This document shows positions 6,734 to 15,712 of a DNA stretch of 64,000 nucleotides, piece by piece. Numbering within the stretch: the stretch's first letter is position 1; each line of letters begins with the position of its first letter. The notes below the pieces were generated by a model. It made no database searches and had not been told where the DNA came from. It saw only the letters and a list, made by a program, of their open reading frames with translations. The translations under genes and the position numbers were made by a program. The stretch is from a virus, in the IMG/VR virus record IMGVR_UViG_3300036801_000102, positions 1 through 64,000 of that record; one strand, 5' to 3'.

Positions 6734-8305
6734 ATGGCGCTTGACTGGTTTCAATCTCTTTCAACGCCATCGGTTCTACGGAAGAAGATAACTGCGGCGG
6801 TTGAGGGCTCGACATTCACGTCGGTCCCTCCGGTGCTGTCGCTGACATCCGGCGGCAATCGGCCGCTCAGCACCGGCGCCTTCAGCAGTGCTTTCAGTTC
6901 GGCATTTTCGTATGCCGCGCTGGACTGGCTTAATCAGCTTTCATTACCGTCCGTTCTGGCGCGGCGCATGACGGCGGCCGTTGCCGTCACAACGACTGGC
7001 GCCATCGCGCTGCAATTGCCGATCGGCAGCGTTCAAGAGCTGATAACAGTCAATAAATGGTATCAGCCGCTGTCGGCGCCGGTGTTTGCGCGTCGCAGCT
7101 TGCTGCCGGCTCTCACTCCGGTTTCTGCCCAGGTTCCGACGACGGCAAAGGAGCCGGTCAGTGCTGATCGCTGGGTTCAGCCGCTCTCGACTCCCGTTAC
7201 GGCTCGCCCTCGACAGCAGCCGCATTACAGTTCTCTGGTGTGGCCGCTCACACTGGTTGCGCCGGAAAGCAGCTGGCATCAGCCATTCAGCCAGCATCCC
7301 GGCCTTCCGCGCAACCTTCATGCTTCTCAACAACAGGCGCATACTGGGCCAGTTTCTCAGAGCTTAGAGCCGGCCACGGTCGATCGCTGGTATTCACCTT
7401 TTCCAGTATCTGTGCCACCAAGACGATGGCTTCTGGTGGCAGATCAAGCAGCTTTTACCTGGCATATCTCGACATCTATTGAGCGAACGAGCCTTGATCG
7501 TTGGTTCAGTCCGCTTTCTCTGCCGCCAGGGAATAAGCGTGCACTTTCGGTTGCTGATCAGATGGCACTGATTGCAGTTACGTCTCAGGCAAAGGAAGTC
7601 ACTACTATTGATCGCTGGTATCAGCCATTTCAGATGGTCGTTCCTTGGCCGCGAAAGCCGCATGCTTCCGAACATCCGGCTTTCACGTGGCACATATCGA
7701 CGGCCAAGGAGGCAACAACCGCCGATCGGTGGTTCTGGCCGTTGTCAATGCCGGTATGGGCAAGGCAGGCTCTCCCTGTAGCAGATCATCAGGCATTCTC
7801 GGCGGTAACGCTGTCGACGACTAGCGTTGCTGCGACTCTTGTTATTACAGAAGCAAGCGATACGCTTCCTGGCATTGCCGGCATTAATATTACCGAGCAA
7901 CCTGATGTTCTCCATGGAATAGTGGCGCTATCATTTAGGTTCAGCGATACGCTTCGTACCAATATAATAGCGCAGACGAATATCACGATCGGTTCCGCTG
8001 GTATACTGAAGCTATTTTCTGGCTCATTACCGGCGACCTGCGAATTGCCAGATCCGTCTGGGCAGCTCTGTGTGATTCCATTGCCTGCAACATTCCTCAC
8101 CAGCTCGCTTGGCACAGCCACTCTTGCTGGTACGTGGGTTGCCACTACATCACAGAGCGGGACCGTGGCGTCCTTCCGTTTCTACGATGGAAGCGGAGTG
8201 TGCCATATTCAGGGAACGGTAGCTGATATCGGGCTGTCTCCCACGTCATTTAATGCCGGTCAAACGCTGAGAATTACCTCATTTTTCGTGGTTGCTCCGG
8301 GGTGA
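6734..8305 (+). CDS. Repeat-built tail fibre-like protein with C-terminal FSG domain
   Basis: 523 residues. Residues 1-365 hold about nine degenerate copies of a 35-45 residue unit with a D-R-W-[YF]-x-P-[LF]-S-x-P-V-x-x-R core. Next come two or three T-E-A-S-D-T-L type units (about 366-410), then a C-terminal domain (about 415-523) containing 'KLFSG', 'LCVIPLPATFLTS' and 'SFRFYDGSGVCHIQG'. That last domain recurs at the start of the 8312 product and as the whole 12158 product. Probably a fibre or adaptor in the tail complex; the function of the repeats is not known. Confidence 0.7.
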   Translation: MALDWFQSLSTPSVLRKKITAAVEGSTFTSVPPVLSLTSGGNRPLSTGAFSSAFSSAFSYAALDWLNQLSLPSVLARRMTAAVAVTTTGAIALQLPIGSVQELITVNKWYQPLSAPVFARRSLLPALTPVSAQVPTTAKEPVSADRWVQPLSTPVTARPRQQPHYSSLVWPLTLVAPESSWHQPFSQHPGLPRNLHASQQQAHTGPVSQSLEPATVDRWYSPFPVSVPPRRWLLVADQAAFTWHISTSIERTSLDRWFSPLSLPPGNKRALSVADQMALIAVTSQAKEVTTIDRWYQPFQMVVPWPRKPHASEHPAFTWHISTAKEATTADRWFWPLSMPVWARQALPVADHQAFSAVTLSTTSVAATLVITEASDTLPGIAGINITEQPDVLHGIVALSFRFSDTLRTNIIAQTNITIGSAGILKLFSGSLPATCELPDPSGQLCVIPLPATFLTSSLGTATLAGTWVATTSQSGTVASFRFYDGSGVCHIQGTVADIGLSPTSFNAGQTLRITSFFVVAPG

Positions 8306-8311
8306 TGTCAA

Positions 8312-11300
8312 ATGACAATTAACTACAGCTACCAGCTCAGGACGAACAAGGTCGCTCAGACTCAGCTGACTATTGGCGGTAGCGGCGTCATGAAAATCTT
8401 CAGTGGTGTTGAGCCGAGTAATTGTGCTGCGGCAGATCCTGCCGGTTTGCTGTGTTCGATCAATTTGCCGGCGACGTTCATGCAGTCTTCTGGCGGCATC
8501 GGCACACTTGTCGGCAGATGGACAGGTGTCGGAATAGCGGTCGGCTCTGCGGCGAGTTTTCGTATTTATGACGGCTCTGGCATCTGTCACATTCAGGGAA
8601 ATGTCGTGACAGACCTTGTGATGGCGTCAACTGCAATCACGGTCGGATTGCCAGTGACAGTCACAGGATTTAGCGTAACTGCCCCTGGTGAGGGGACACC
8701 GATCATTCCCACCACAGCCACATTGGCGGAGACGGAAGCGAGCGATACTCTGGCGCAGCCTGTGCGCGGCAGCCTGATGGCTACAGAGGTCAGCGACACG
8801 ATGGGTGGGCGCCCTGTGACTGGCACCCTTGCGCGGACGGAGGCTGCAGACGTGGTGTCCGCGCAAGGAGGAATCCCGAGCGGGACGCTTGCGAAGTCTT
8901 CGGTGAATATACGGTATCTGTCACTCAACGGTAACTGCGTTTTGGCTTGTGGCTCGCATACATGGGATGCTTTCCAGGTCGAGGCTCCGGCAACGCTGAC
9001 CTATCAGCAGTGGATCGACAATATTATCGTCCCAGAGATCAATCCTGGACCGAATGCCGTCGGACTTGAACGCATTTGGTTCTGGCATACGTCGCATAGT
9101 GATGGAACTCTTGTTGACAGTCAGGTTCCCTTCATACGAACAGGCCCTGGGACCGCGCATGACGGTGGGCCCAAGTGGGATCTAACCAAATATAATGAGG
9201 CACTTTTTACGCAGCTTTTGAACTTGGTTAATTATGCTGCCCCGAAGAATATTCACTGCCAGATAGAGTTCTTCCAGATCAGTTCGATAGATCCCGACAG
9301 TGTATACAACGACGAGAATAATATCAATGGGACCGGAGTGACTGGAGACGGAGAGGCTGACGGATCAAGTACGATTTGCACCAATCTTGAGAAGGCATTT
9401 GTTACGCATGTCGTGACTAAGTTATACAATTCCCCGAACGTGACCTATGAGTTGAACAACGAGACGCATGAGACTGCGGCATCGTTGTCTTGGCTTAACA
9501 CTATTCTTGGCACGGTTCATGCTGTCGAAACTAGCTTAGGCGGCATTAGGCATCTCGTGTGCTGTGGTGCTGGTTCTGCTTACGACGGGTCTTCGTGGGG
9601 CGGATTGAATCCGACATTCCGAATCACTGGCACAGATTATTGTCAGCCGGGCTGGGGCGACTCGTCGCCGTACGATCAGCAGGGAAACTTTGGGGACATT
9701 CCTCTTGGTGGTATGAACGGCAACCAGACTGTCATACTAGACACCGACCACGGGTTGCTTGGGAGCAGCAATACAGATTCGGTGTGGCGTGCGTTGACAC
9801 GCGGCTGGGGTGGCTACCTTCACATGGATGTCGGTGGCGGAAATTCGGTAACTGAACCCGCGCAGGCTCCTCTATATCAATTCCTTCCTAGTGATGTGCC
9901 TACACGCCTTGGCATTCTTGGTGTCACGACTGCCGTCAATCTGATCAGCTCGTTGAATGGCATGCAGCCGGCTGACGCCATATGTAGTACAAGCTTTTGT
10001 CTCGCGGACAACACGCACCTTCAATACATCGCTTATCAGCCAAATGGCGGCTCGTCATTTACACTCAATCTGAGCGCAGCCGCGGGCAACACGCTAGCTG
10101 TGACATGGATCGACGCAGGTACTGGGTTGAAAATCGGCTCGACAACGAACTACGTAGCAACGTCGTCGACCGCGCAGTCGTTCCTTCCGTTGCCGAATAG
10201 TGGATCGGTGGGAATCGTCCTGTCGCGCACCGTTGCGGCTCCGTCAATCGTAGTGGCCAATCCCGGAAGCCAAGTTGTCAATGTTCAATTCAACATCCAA
10301 GCGGCGATCAACGGATACTCAAGCGTTCCTCTGCTCCAGTACAGCTTCAATAACGTCGCATGGAATTCGCTTCCCTCCGGCTCTTCGGTGACATCGACAC
10401 ATGCTACAATTCCTCTGACTCTCACGACGATCAACACGTACACTGTCTATGTGCGTGACACGAATGCCATCACAGTCAAGGGAAATACAGGTGCATTCAG
10501 TGTCGGGAATGTCGTGACGGCTACCGGAACCCCATCGCTCGGATGGGGGGCCATGTACATGGGCGCCGGTGGCGCTTACCCTCTTCCATCTCAAATTACG
10601 ACGACTGCTGGAACACATCGCACTGCCAACATCAACGGAATAGGAGGCGCTTCGTTCAATGGGCCTCCGTCAAATTACAATGTCTACGATCCGACAGTAG
10701 CTGCATCAACTAATATGAGCTACTCGGTTCATCTGCTGACAACAGCCGACTCCAGAGGAGGACCAACTACCCCCGCGTTGTGGGTGTCTGGTTCGATCGA
10801 CTATTATGTGACCAACTGGATTGACAGCATGGCCGCGCAAGGCTTTACGGTCCAGAATGGATACACAGGCAAGCTGTTCATACGGATTATCTGGGAACAG
10901 AATTATCCCGGAACGTGTCCAGGGAATTACTGTTCACAGAATGCTAATGGCAGTCAGGTTGGTGGATATGCTTACTGGTTCAATACAGGAAGGAACTCGG
11001 CAATCGGTGGCAGTCCATCGTTGGCGACCGCGAATTCCGGTAATTTTTGGGCATGGCAGCACATCTACAATTTGATGTCGTACAATGTTCCGACATCCTA
11101 CGCTCGGCAGAAGGGTGTTCCGTGCTATATTGTGTGGAATCCGACCGTCATTAATTCTGGGGTGACGGAGTTCAACGTTCCGCCTGCTGAGATCATCTGC
11201 AATTATCCGGCGTACATGTACCCTGGTGACCAGTACTGCGATATCCATGCTATCGATATCTACACGAACAACTTCTATCTTACCGATGCCACTGGACCTG

Positions 11301-11890
11301 ATGTCTTCTATACTTATCCTGGCTATGCGAGTCAGCCAGCTTTTACAAGAAACTGGCCAAGAGGGGCGGCGCAACCGCTGGATCAATGGGCTTTTAGTGC
11401 TGACAATACCTGGCACGCGTTCGATTTCTACGATGCTTCTGGTTCATTGCAGGATGGCCTTCCTACCAACGGTCAGGCCGATCCGACAGGCGTGAACAGC
11501 AACTGGGGCTGGAGCGTGTCGAAAGCGGTAGACTTCGCATCGGCGACCGGCACATTTGCTGGCGCCATCGACCCGGTCAGCGGGCAGGCTCGGAAGGTGA
11601 AGCCGCTCTGTGTCTGCGAATGTGGTGCGATCAATACAGGAAACTATGGCTGCGACTTCGGGGGAGGCCATGGGCCTCTCGACGATCCGTCTGGAGCACA
11701 GCCGGCGTTCATGGGGGGAACTGGTGGCACCACAGACACAACCTTCTGGCAGTACGTGAACTCGAGGTTTGCAGCCGCCCAGGCCAAGGGCGTCGATGTG
11801 GTCTATTTCATCCCATGGTCATGTGCGACCGGAACCATACAAACCCAGAGAATGTGGACGACGTTTGGACAGGCCTTCCCTGGACTCTGA
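8312..11890 (+). CDS. Tail spike with two glycosidase-like barrels
   Basis: 1192 residues. Order: FSG domain (about 1-125, paralogous to the 6734 C-terminus), T-E-A-S-D-T-L repeats (about 130-190), a first glycoside-hydrolase-like barrel (about 200-540) with a 'LNNETHE' candidate acid/base (Glu384), a collagen-binding-like beta domain (about 545-635, 'LQYIAYQPNGGS'), an Ig-like stretch, and a second barrel (about 740-1192) resembling GH26 with candidate acid/base in 'IRIIWEQNY' (Glu862) and nucleophile in 'CVCECGA' (Glu1103). In the first barrel the expected nucleophile strand reads 'VILDTDHG', with Asp. Probably a receptor-binding depolymerase for host polysaccharide. Confidence 0.7.
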   Translation: MTINYSYQLRTNKVAQTQLTIGGSGVMKIFSGVEPSNCAAADPAGLLCSINLPATFMQSSGGIGTLVGRWTGVGIAVGSAASFRIYDGSGICHIQGNVVTDLVMASTAITVGLPVTVTGFSVTAPGEGTPIIPTTATLAETEASDTLAQPVRGSLMATEVSDTMGGRPVTGTLARTEAADVVSAQGGIPSGTLAKSSVNIRYLSLNGNCVLACGSHTWDAFQVEAPATLTYQQWIDNIIVPEINPGPNAVGLERIWFWHTSHSDGTLVDSQVPFIRTGPGTAHDGGPKWDLTKYNEALFTQLLNLVNYAAPKNIHCQIEFFQISSIDPDSVYNDENNINGTGVTGDGEADGSSTICTNLEKAFVTHVVTKLYNSPNVTYELNNETHETAASLSWLNTILGTVHAVETSLGGIRHLVCCGAGSAYDGSSWGGLNPTFRITGTDYCQPGWGDSSPYDQQGNFGDIPLGGMNGNQTVILDTDHGLLGSSNTDSVWRALTRGWGGYLHMDVGGGNSVTEPAQAPLYQFLPSDVPTRLGILGVTTAVNLISSLNGMQPADAICSTSFCLADNTHLQYIAYQPNGGSSFTLNLSAAAGNTLAVTWIDAGTGLKIGSTTNYVATSSTAQSFLPLPNSGSVGIVLSRTVAAPSIVVANPGSQVVNVQFNIQAAINGYSSVPLLQYSFNNVAWNSLPSGSSVTSTHATIPLTLTTINTYTVYVRDTNAITVKGNTGAFSVGNVVTATGTPSLGWGAMYMGAGGAYPLPSQITTTAGTHRTANINGIGGASFNGPPSNYNVYDPTVAASTNMSYSVHLLTTADSRGGPTTPALWVSGSIDYYVTNWIDSMAAQGFTVQNGYTGKLFIRIIWEQNYPGTCPGNYCSQNANGSQVGGYAYWFNTGRNSAIGGSPSLATANSGNFWAWQHIYNLMSYNVPTSYARQKGVPCYIVWNPTVINSGVTEFNVPPAEIICNYPAYMYPGDQYCDIHAIDIYTNNFYLTDATGPDVFYTYPGYASQPAFTRNWPRGAAQPLDQWAFSADNTWHAFDFYDASGSLQDGLPTNGQADPTGVNSNWGWSVSKAVDFASATGTFAGAIDPVSGQARKVKPLCVCECGAINTGNYGCDFGGGHGPLDDPSGAQPAFMGGTGGTTDTTFWQYVNSRFAAAQAKGVDVVYFIPWSCATGTIQTQRMWTTFGQAFPGL

Positions 11891-11893
11891 AAC

Positions 11894-12094
11894 ATGCCCC
11901 CACGCGACGCCTTCTTATCCACTGTGACGCTGTACATCCACAACTGCGAGACGGCCAGTAAAGTCGGATTACACGCCGCAAGAACACTGGATGCCGACGC
12001 GGAAGGCTGCGTCCGATGTTGTGCTTGTAAGAGGCATGCGCCGCTGAGCGAGTGGAGGGTATTCAAGGGATCGACATCAGAAACACCCCGTTGA
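11894..12094 (+). CDS. Doubtful small Cys-containing ORF
   Basis: 66 codons, four bases after the spike gene. The C-terminal part 'CVRCCACKRHAPLSEWRVF' resembles the zinc-knuckle start of phage endonucleases, but there is no ribosome site and the rest is unremarkable. It may be a gene remnant in the 267-base gap before the next tail gene. Confidence 0.25.
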   Translation: MPPRDAFLSTVTLYIHNCETASKVGLHAARTLDADAEGCVRCCACKRHAPLSEWRVFKGSTSETPR

Positions 12095-12140
12095 ACACCA
12101 ACGAATCGTTGTGCTAGCCGCACCTTTCGGGTGTAGCGTA
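12093..12140 (+). promoter_or_regulatory. Repeated late-gene leader element, copy 1
   Basis: A 25-base block (12093-12117) from GAACACC to GTGCTAG contains the perfect dyad CAACGA-A-TCGTTG and is followed by a CACC-TTTC-GGTG hairpin. It matches copy 2 at 18999 in 24 of 25 positions and copy 3 at 54580 in 18 of 25 without gaps. It ends 40 bases before the start of the next tail gene. Promoter, operator or processing site cannot be told apart from sequence. Confidence 0.6.
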
Positions 12141-12157
12141 CTCTGTTGGAGGATTGA

Positions 12158-12541
12158 ATGACTTATCAGTATGGCGTGACCCTGCGCACAAACAAGGTTG
12201 CACAGATTCAACAAACGATCGGCAGCTCGGGCACGCTCAAGATTTTCAGTGGTGCTGAGCCTGCGAACTGTGCAGCCGCAGACCCCGCTGGGCTTCTCTG
12301 CACGATCACGCTGCCTGCGACGTTTCTGACCAGCGCGGCTGGAGTGACGACGATCGCCGGCTCTTGGGCAGCGAATGCGTCGGCGACGGGGACTGCGGCA
12401 TCCTTCCGGATGTATGACGGTTCATCTGTTTGCCACGTGCAGGGCAACGTCACGACCGACCTTGTGCTGAACAGCACGAGCTTGACGAACGGTCAGCAGG
12501 TTTCGGTGACCTCATTCAGTGTGACAGCCGGCAACGCGTAA
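12158..12541 (+). CDS. Single-domain FSG paralogue (tail)
   Basis: 127 residues, consisting of one copy of the domain found at the C-terminus of the 6734 product and the N-terminus of the 8312 product: shared 'RTNKVAQ', 'KIFSG', 'CAAADPAGLLC', 'LPATF', 'SFRMYDGS' and 'CHVQGNV'. A typical ribosome site (GTTGGAGG) precedes the ATG. Three copies across neighbouring genes suggest a docking or oligomerisation module of the tail tip. Confidence 0.7.
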   Translation: MTYQYGVTLRTNKVAQIQQTIGSSGTLKIFSGAEPANCAAADPAGLLCTITLPATFLTSAAGVTTIAGSWAANASATGTAASFRMYDGSSVCHVQGNVTTDLVLNSTSLTNGQQVSVTSFSVTAGNA

Positions 12542-12572
12542 GGAATCCGACAACGGCACGTAGGGGCTCCCA

Positions 12573-14618
12573 GTGCCTGTAGTCTATCTGATTGGCAACG
12601 TTGCTAGCGCAACATGGATGCCGACTAGCACCGGCCCGGCTGTCGTCGAGTATTGGGGCGCAGGAGGGTCTGGAACCTTCGATACTGGTGGTCCTGCCGG
12701 CACATACGGTCGACTGAATGCTTTCAGCCTAACCTCTGGCACTCCGGTCACCTTCAGCCTTGGGACGCCTGGAGCGTCCAATGGAGCGGCTGGCGGTGAT
12801 ACGTGGTGGTCAAGCCCATCGACTGCCATAGCTCCTGGTGGCGGTTCTGGAACCGTCGCTATCGGCAATCTGGTCAATCCGGGTGGCGCGGGAGGTATCT
12901 CCGCAGCGGCAGGCATTGCGGGCGGTGGTGGTGCTGGCGGCCCCAATGGGGCGGGTGCACCGGGCGGTGCGAGTTCAGACGCCTTTCATTCAGGATCTGG
13001 CGGCGGCGGTTCAAATGGAGGTGGTGCTGGTGGCGTAGCTACGTCTGGCCTGAGCGGCGCTGGCGGCACGAACTTTGCTGGCCAGTCTGGAGGCGCAGCA
13101 TCGAATAGCAACGGCAATCCAGGCGTCAACAATGGCACCGGCGGTAGTGGTGGCTTCTCTGACGGCTCGCTTGCGACTAGCGGCGGTAACGGCGCTGCGG
13201 ATTTTGACCTTGGCGGCGGTGGCGGCGGTGCGGGCGGCAACGATGGGTTTGATGCGTCAGGACCTGCCGGTGCTGGCGGAACGCCAGGCGGTGGCTCGTC
13301 AGCTGCATATTCTGCAGGCGGGACTTCAGGCTCCTTTGCGTCAGGTGGCTGGGCCGAAATCAAGATCACGACGCCTGGCGGTGGCGCGCAGTTCTTCTAC
13401 TACGGAACATACGTTCCCAACGTAGATACTGGTTTCCTGATTGAGCCCGAGGGCAACGAGGCAGTTGTTGCCACGGCTACAAGTTTCATTGGCGGTGCTC
13501 TATCTCAGAGCGAAGCAAACGACACGCTTATTTCAGCTGCTAGATCGCTTGTTGCTGGATCGCTTGTTGCTGCCGAAGTGGCCGATGCTCTGGTTTCAGC
13601 CGGCGCTGTTACCGGAAACTTCCTTGTCATTACTGAAGTTGATGATGCGCTTTCGGCCACTGCCGGAGTTCTGATCACTGGTGCTTTTGGTCAGACGGAA
13701 ATTCCCGATGCATTGTCGGCCATTGGCCTGCTCATTGGTGCGAACCTTGTCGAGACCGAGGCGTCAGACACGCTGGTAGCAGCTGGTGCTCTGACGATCA
13801 GCGGCGGCTCTCTTGTCGCTCAAGAGGGTGACGACTCGTTATCAGCAACAGCATTGTTGACTGGCATTGTCGCCAATTTCTCGATCACTGAAGTTGATGA
13901 TGCGGTCTTCATTGTCGGGCAGATCACCGGCTCTATTCCAACGACCTCTTTCAATCCATCGACTGCCGACATTGGGTTGTATGTCCTGCATCGTGTTGGC
14001 ATCGCGCGTACGATGGTGACTGCTGATCACCTTGCTGACGTGCAGATGGCAGCAAACTTCGTTTTGTCCGACATGGCGACCACGCAGCCTAACCTGTGGA
14101 GTGTCCAGGCCGAGCAACTGCCACTTTTGCAGGGTGTTCCTACCTACATCCTGCCCTCCAACGTTCTTTTGGTCATGAACGCTTTCATTCGGACGACAAT
14201 CGGAGGTATCGAGAACGACCGTGTGATCTTCGGCGTGAGCCGGGATGACTATGCGGCGTATCCTAACAAGCTGCTGCAACAGCCGCCGACCGTCTATTGG
14301 GCAGATCGGTCGGAGCCGATCAAGCTAAACGTGTATCCTGCGCCAGACGGAGAAGGGCCATACACGCTGATCTACTATGCAGTCGAGAGGGACAGCGACG
14401 CGGCTGTCGGTGCTGATACGATCACGTCGCTGCCGTATCGTTTTTTGGCGGCCTTTAAGGATATGCTCGTGGCGGAACTAGCGCCGACATACGCAATGCC
14501 AAAATCAGCTATGTTTACGCAGATTGCCAAAGAATCTCGGGCACGAGCCATGATGCAAGATCGTGAAATTGTGCCTTTGCATATCACGCCGGGGATATCG
14601 AGGTACTATCGTGGGTAG
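12573..14618 (+). CDS. Gly-rich/TEAxDTL fibre fused to gp4-like head-tail adaptor
   Basis: 681 residues from GTG 12573. Residues 1-270 are extremely Gly/Ala/Ser-rich with many GG motifs, resembling the Gly-rich tips of phage fibres. Residues about 290-450 carry seven or eight units of the form L-x-x-T-E-x-x-D-A-L-S-A. Residues about 465-681 resemble P22 gp4-type connector proteins ('LHRVGIARTMVTADHLADVQMA', 'LWSVQAEQLP', 'YRFLAAFKDMLV'). A fusion of fibre-like repeats to an internal connector is unexpected; the frame is open throughout. Confidence 0.7.
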   Translation: MPVVYLIGNVASATWMPTSTGPAVVEYWGAGGSGTFDTGGPAGTYGRLNAFSLTSGTPVTFSLGTPGASNGAAGGDTWWSSPSTAIAPGGGSGTVAIGNLVNPGGAGGISAAAGIAGGGGAGGPNGAGAPGGASSDAFHSGSGGGGSNGGGAGGVATSGLSGAGGTNFAGQSGGAASNSNGNPGVNNGTGGSGGFSDGSLATSGGNGAADFDLGGGGGGAGGNDGFDASGPAGAGGTPGGGSSAAYSAGGTSGSFASGGWAEIKITTPGGGAQFFYYGTYVPNVDTGFLIEPEGNEAVVATATSFIGGALSQSEANDTLISAARSLVAGSLVAAEVADALVSAGAVTGNFLVITEVDDALSATAGVLITGAFGQTEIPDALSAIGLLIGANLVETEASDTLVAAGALTISGGSLVAQEGDDSLSATALLTGIVANFSITEVDDAVFIVGQITGSIPTTSFNPSTADIGLYVLHRVGIARTMVTADHLADVQMAANFVLSDMATTQPNLWSVQAEQLPLLQGVPTYILPSNVLLVMNAFIRTTIGGIENDRVIFGVSRDDYAAYPNKLLQQPPTVYWADRSEPIKLNVYPAPDGEGPYTLIYYAVERDSDAAVGADTITSLPYRFLAAFKDMLVAELAPTYAMPKSAMFTQIAKESRARAMMQDREIVPLHITPGISRYYRG

Positions 14619-14970
14619 TTTCCCTAGAATGGCAAATGGGTTTGCGCGAGTTGATCCTCGAAACCCAATAGCATTTGCTATTTGTGATCGGTGTGGGCAG
14701 CGTTACAACAGAACTGACTTGGTATTTCAATTTGAGTGGCAGGGTGCGCAGCTTCAGAATCTACGTAGGCTGGTTTGTACGCGCAAATGCCTGGATGAAC
14801 CGAACGAGCAGCTTCGCTCGTACTCACCTCCGGCCGATCCGGTTCCTGTCCTGAATCCGCGGCCCGACTTGTCCGTGATGACCGGCAGCCATCCAATCTA
14901 CGAGACCGATGTGAACGGCGAGATCATTCTCGATCATCTGGGCAATCCAATCTCTCTCGTGAGACCGTAG
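14611..14970 (+). CDS. Zinc-ribbon phage protein of the connector region
   Basis: 119 residues from GTG 14611, which overlaps the preceding stop and has GAGG eight bases upstream; ATG 14629 is an alternative. 'FAICDRCGQRYNRTDLVFQFEW' and 'LRRLVCTRKCLDEPNEQLR' give two Cys pairs typical of a widespread phage family encoded next to head-tail connector genes. The C-terminus is Pro-rich, ending in 'DHLGNPIS'. Function unknown. Confidence 0.65.
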   Translation: MGSFPRMANGFARVDPRNPIAFAICDRCGQRYNRTDLVFQFEWQGAQLQNLRRLVCTRKCLDEPNEQLRSYSPPADPVPVLNPRPDLSVMTGSHPIYETDVNGEIILDHLGNPISLVRP

Positions 14971-14971
14971 A

Positions 14972-15709
14972 ATGGCAACAGGGTTCAACTATCAGACCTA
15001 CCGGACAGCGCTGGTGACGCAAATACCATCGCTGGTCACTGATCCGAACTTCCAGACCATTCTGCCAGCCTGCATTGATTATGCCGAGTTGTCAATTCTT
15101 CGCGATCTGGACTTTCTTGTGCTGCATGGTCCGTTCTCGTTGGGGAATACTATAATCAGCAGTGCGACGCTGCCATTGCCGACGAACTGCATTGTTCTCG
15201 AGACGCTGGGCTACGTGCAACAAGGAACGGTTTCGCCTCTGCCTGCGCCTATTACGCCAGTGAGTCGTGAGTTCATCACAGCCGCTTTCTATGGGGCCAT
15301 TCCGGGAAAGCCACGGTACTTTGCTGTCATCGGCGCGGCGTCAGGCAGTGCAGCTCTGACGGGGTGGACGCCTGCGCTCCAGGTGCTCCTGGGACCGACG
15401 CCGGATAACACCTATGCGATCAGCGGCTATGGGACGGTACGGCCTGATCCTTTATCCTCGTCCAATGTCCAGACGTTCATATCGTTCTATCTACCTGATC
15501 TGTTCTGGGCGGCATCGATGATTTTTCTTGCTGGCTACAATCGGAACTTTGGGGCTCAGAGTGACGATCCCAGACAGGCGATCAGCTGGGAGTCCGAGTA
15601 TCAGCGGTTGCTAAAGGGCGCTTCGGTCGAAGAGGCCCGCCGGAAGTACCAAGCGCAGGCGTGGACTGCACAGCAGCCGTCTGCTGTCGCAACTCCACCG
15701 AGGGCCTAG
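14972..15709 (+). CDS. Head-tail adaptor protein (SU10-like)
   Basis: 245 residues. 'DPNFQTILPACIDYAELSILRDLDFL' near residues 24-49 and the ordering of helices with a beta insertion resemble the SU10-like phage adaptor family that sits under the portal. The gene starts one base after the previous stop and lies beside the gp4-like and gp10-like genes, as expected of the podovirus neck. The C-terminus is Ala/Gln/Pro-rich. Confidence 0.65.
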   Translation: MATGFNYQTYRTALVTQIPSLVTDPNFQTILPACIDYAELSILRDLDFLVLHGPFSLGNTIISSATLPLPTNCIVLETLGYVQQGTVSPLPAPITPVSREFITAAFYGAIPGKPRYFAVIGAASGSAALTGWTPALQVLLGPTPDNTYAISGYGTVRPDPLSSSNVQTFISFYLPDLFWAASMIFLAGYNRNFGAQSDDPRQAISWESEYQRLLKGASVEEARRKYQAQAWTAQQPSAVATPPRA

Positions 15710-15712
15710 CCG

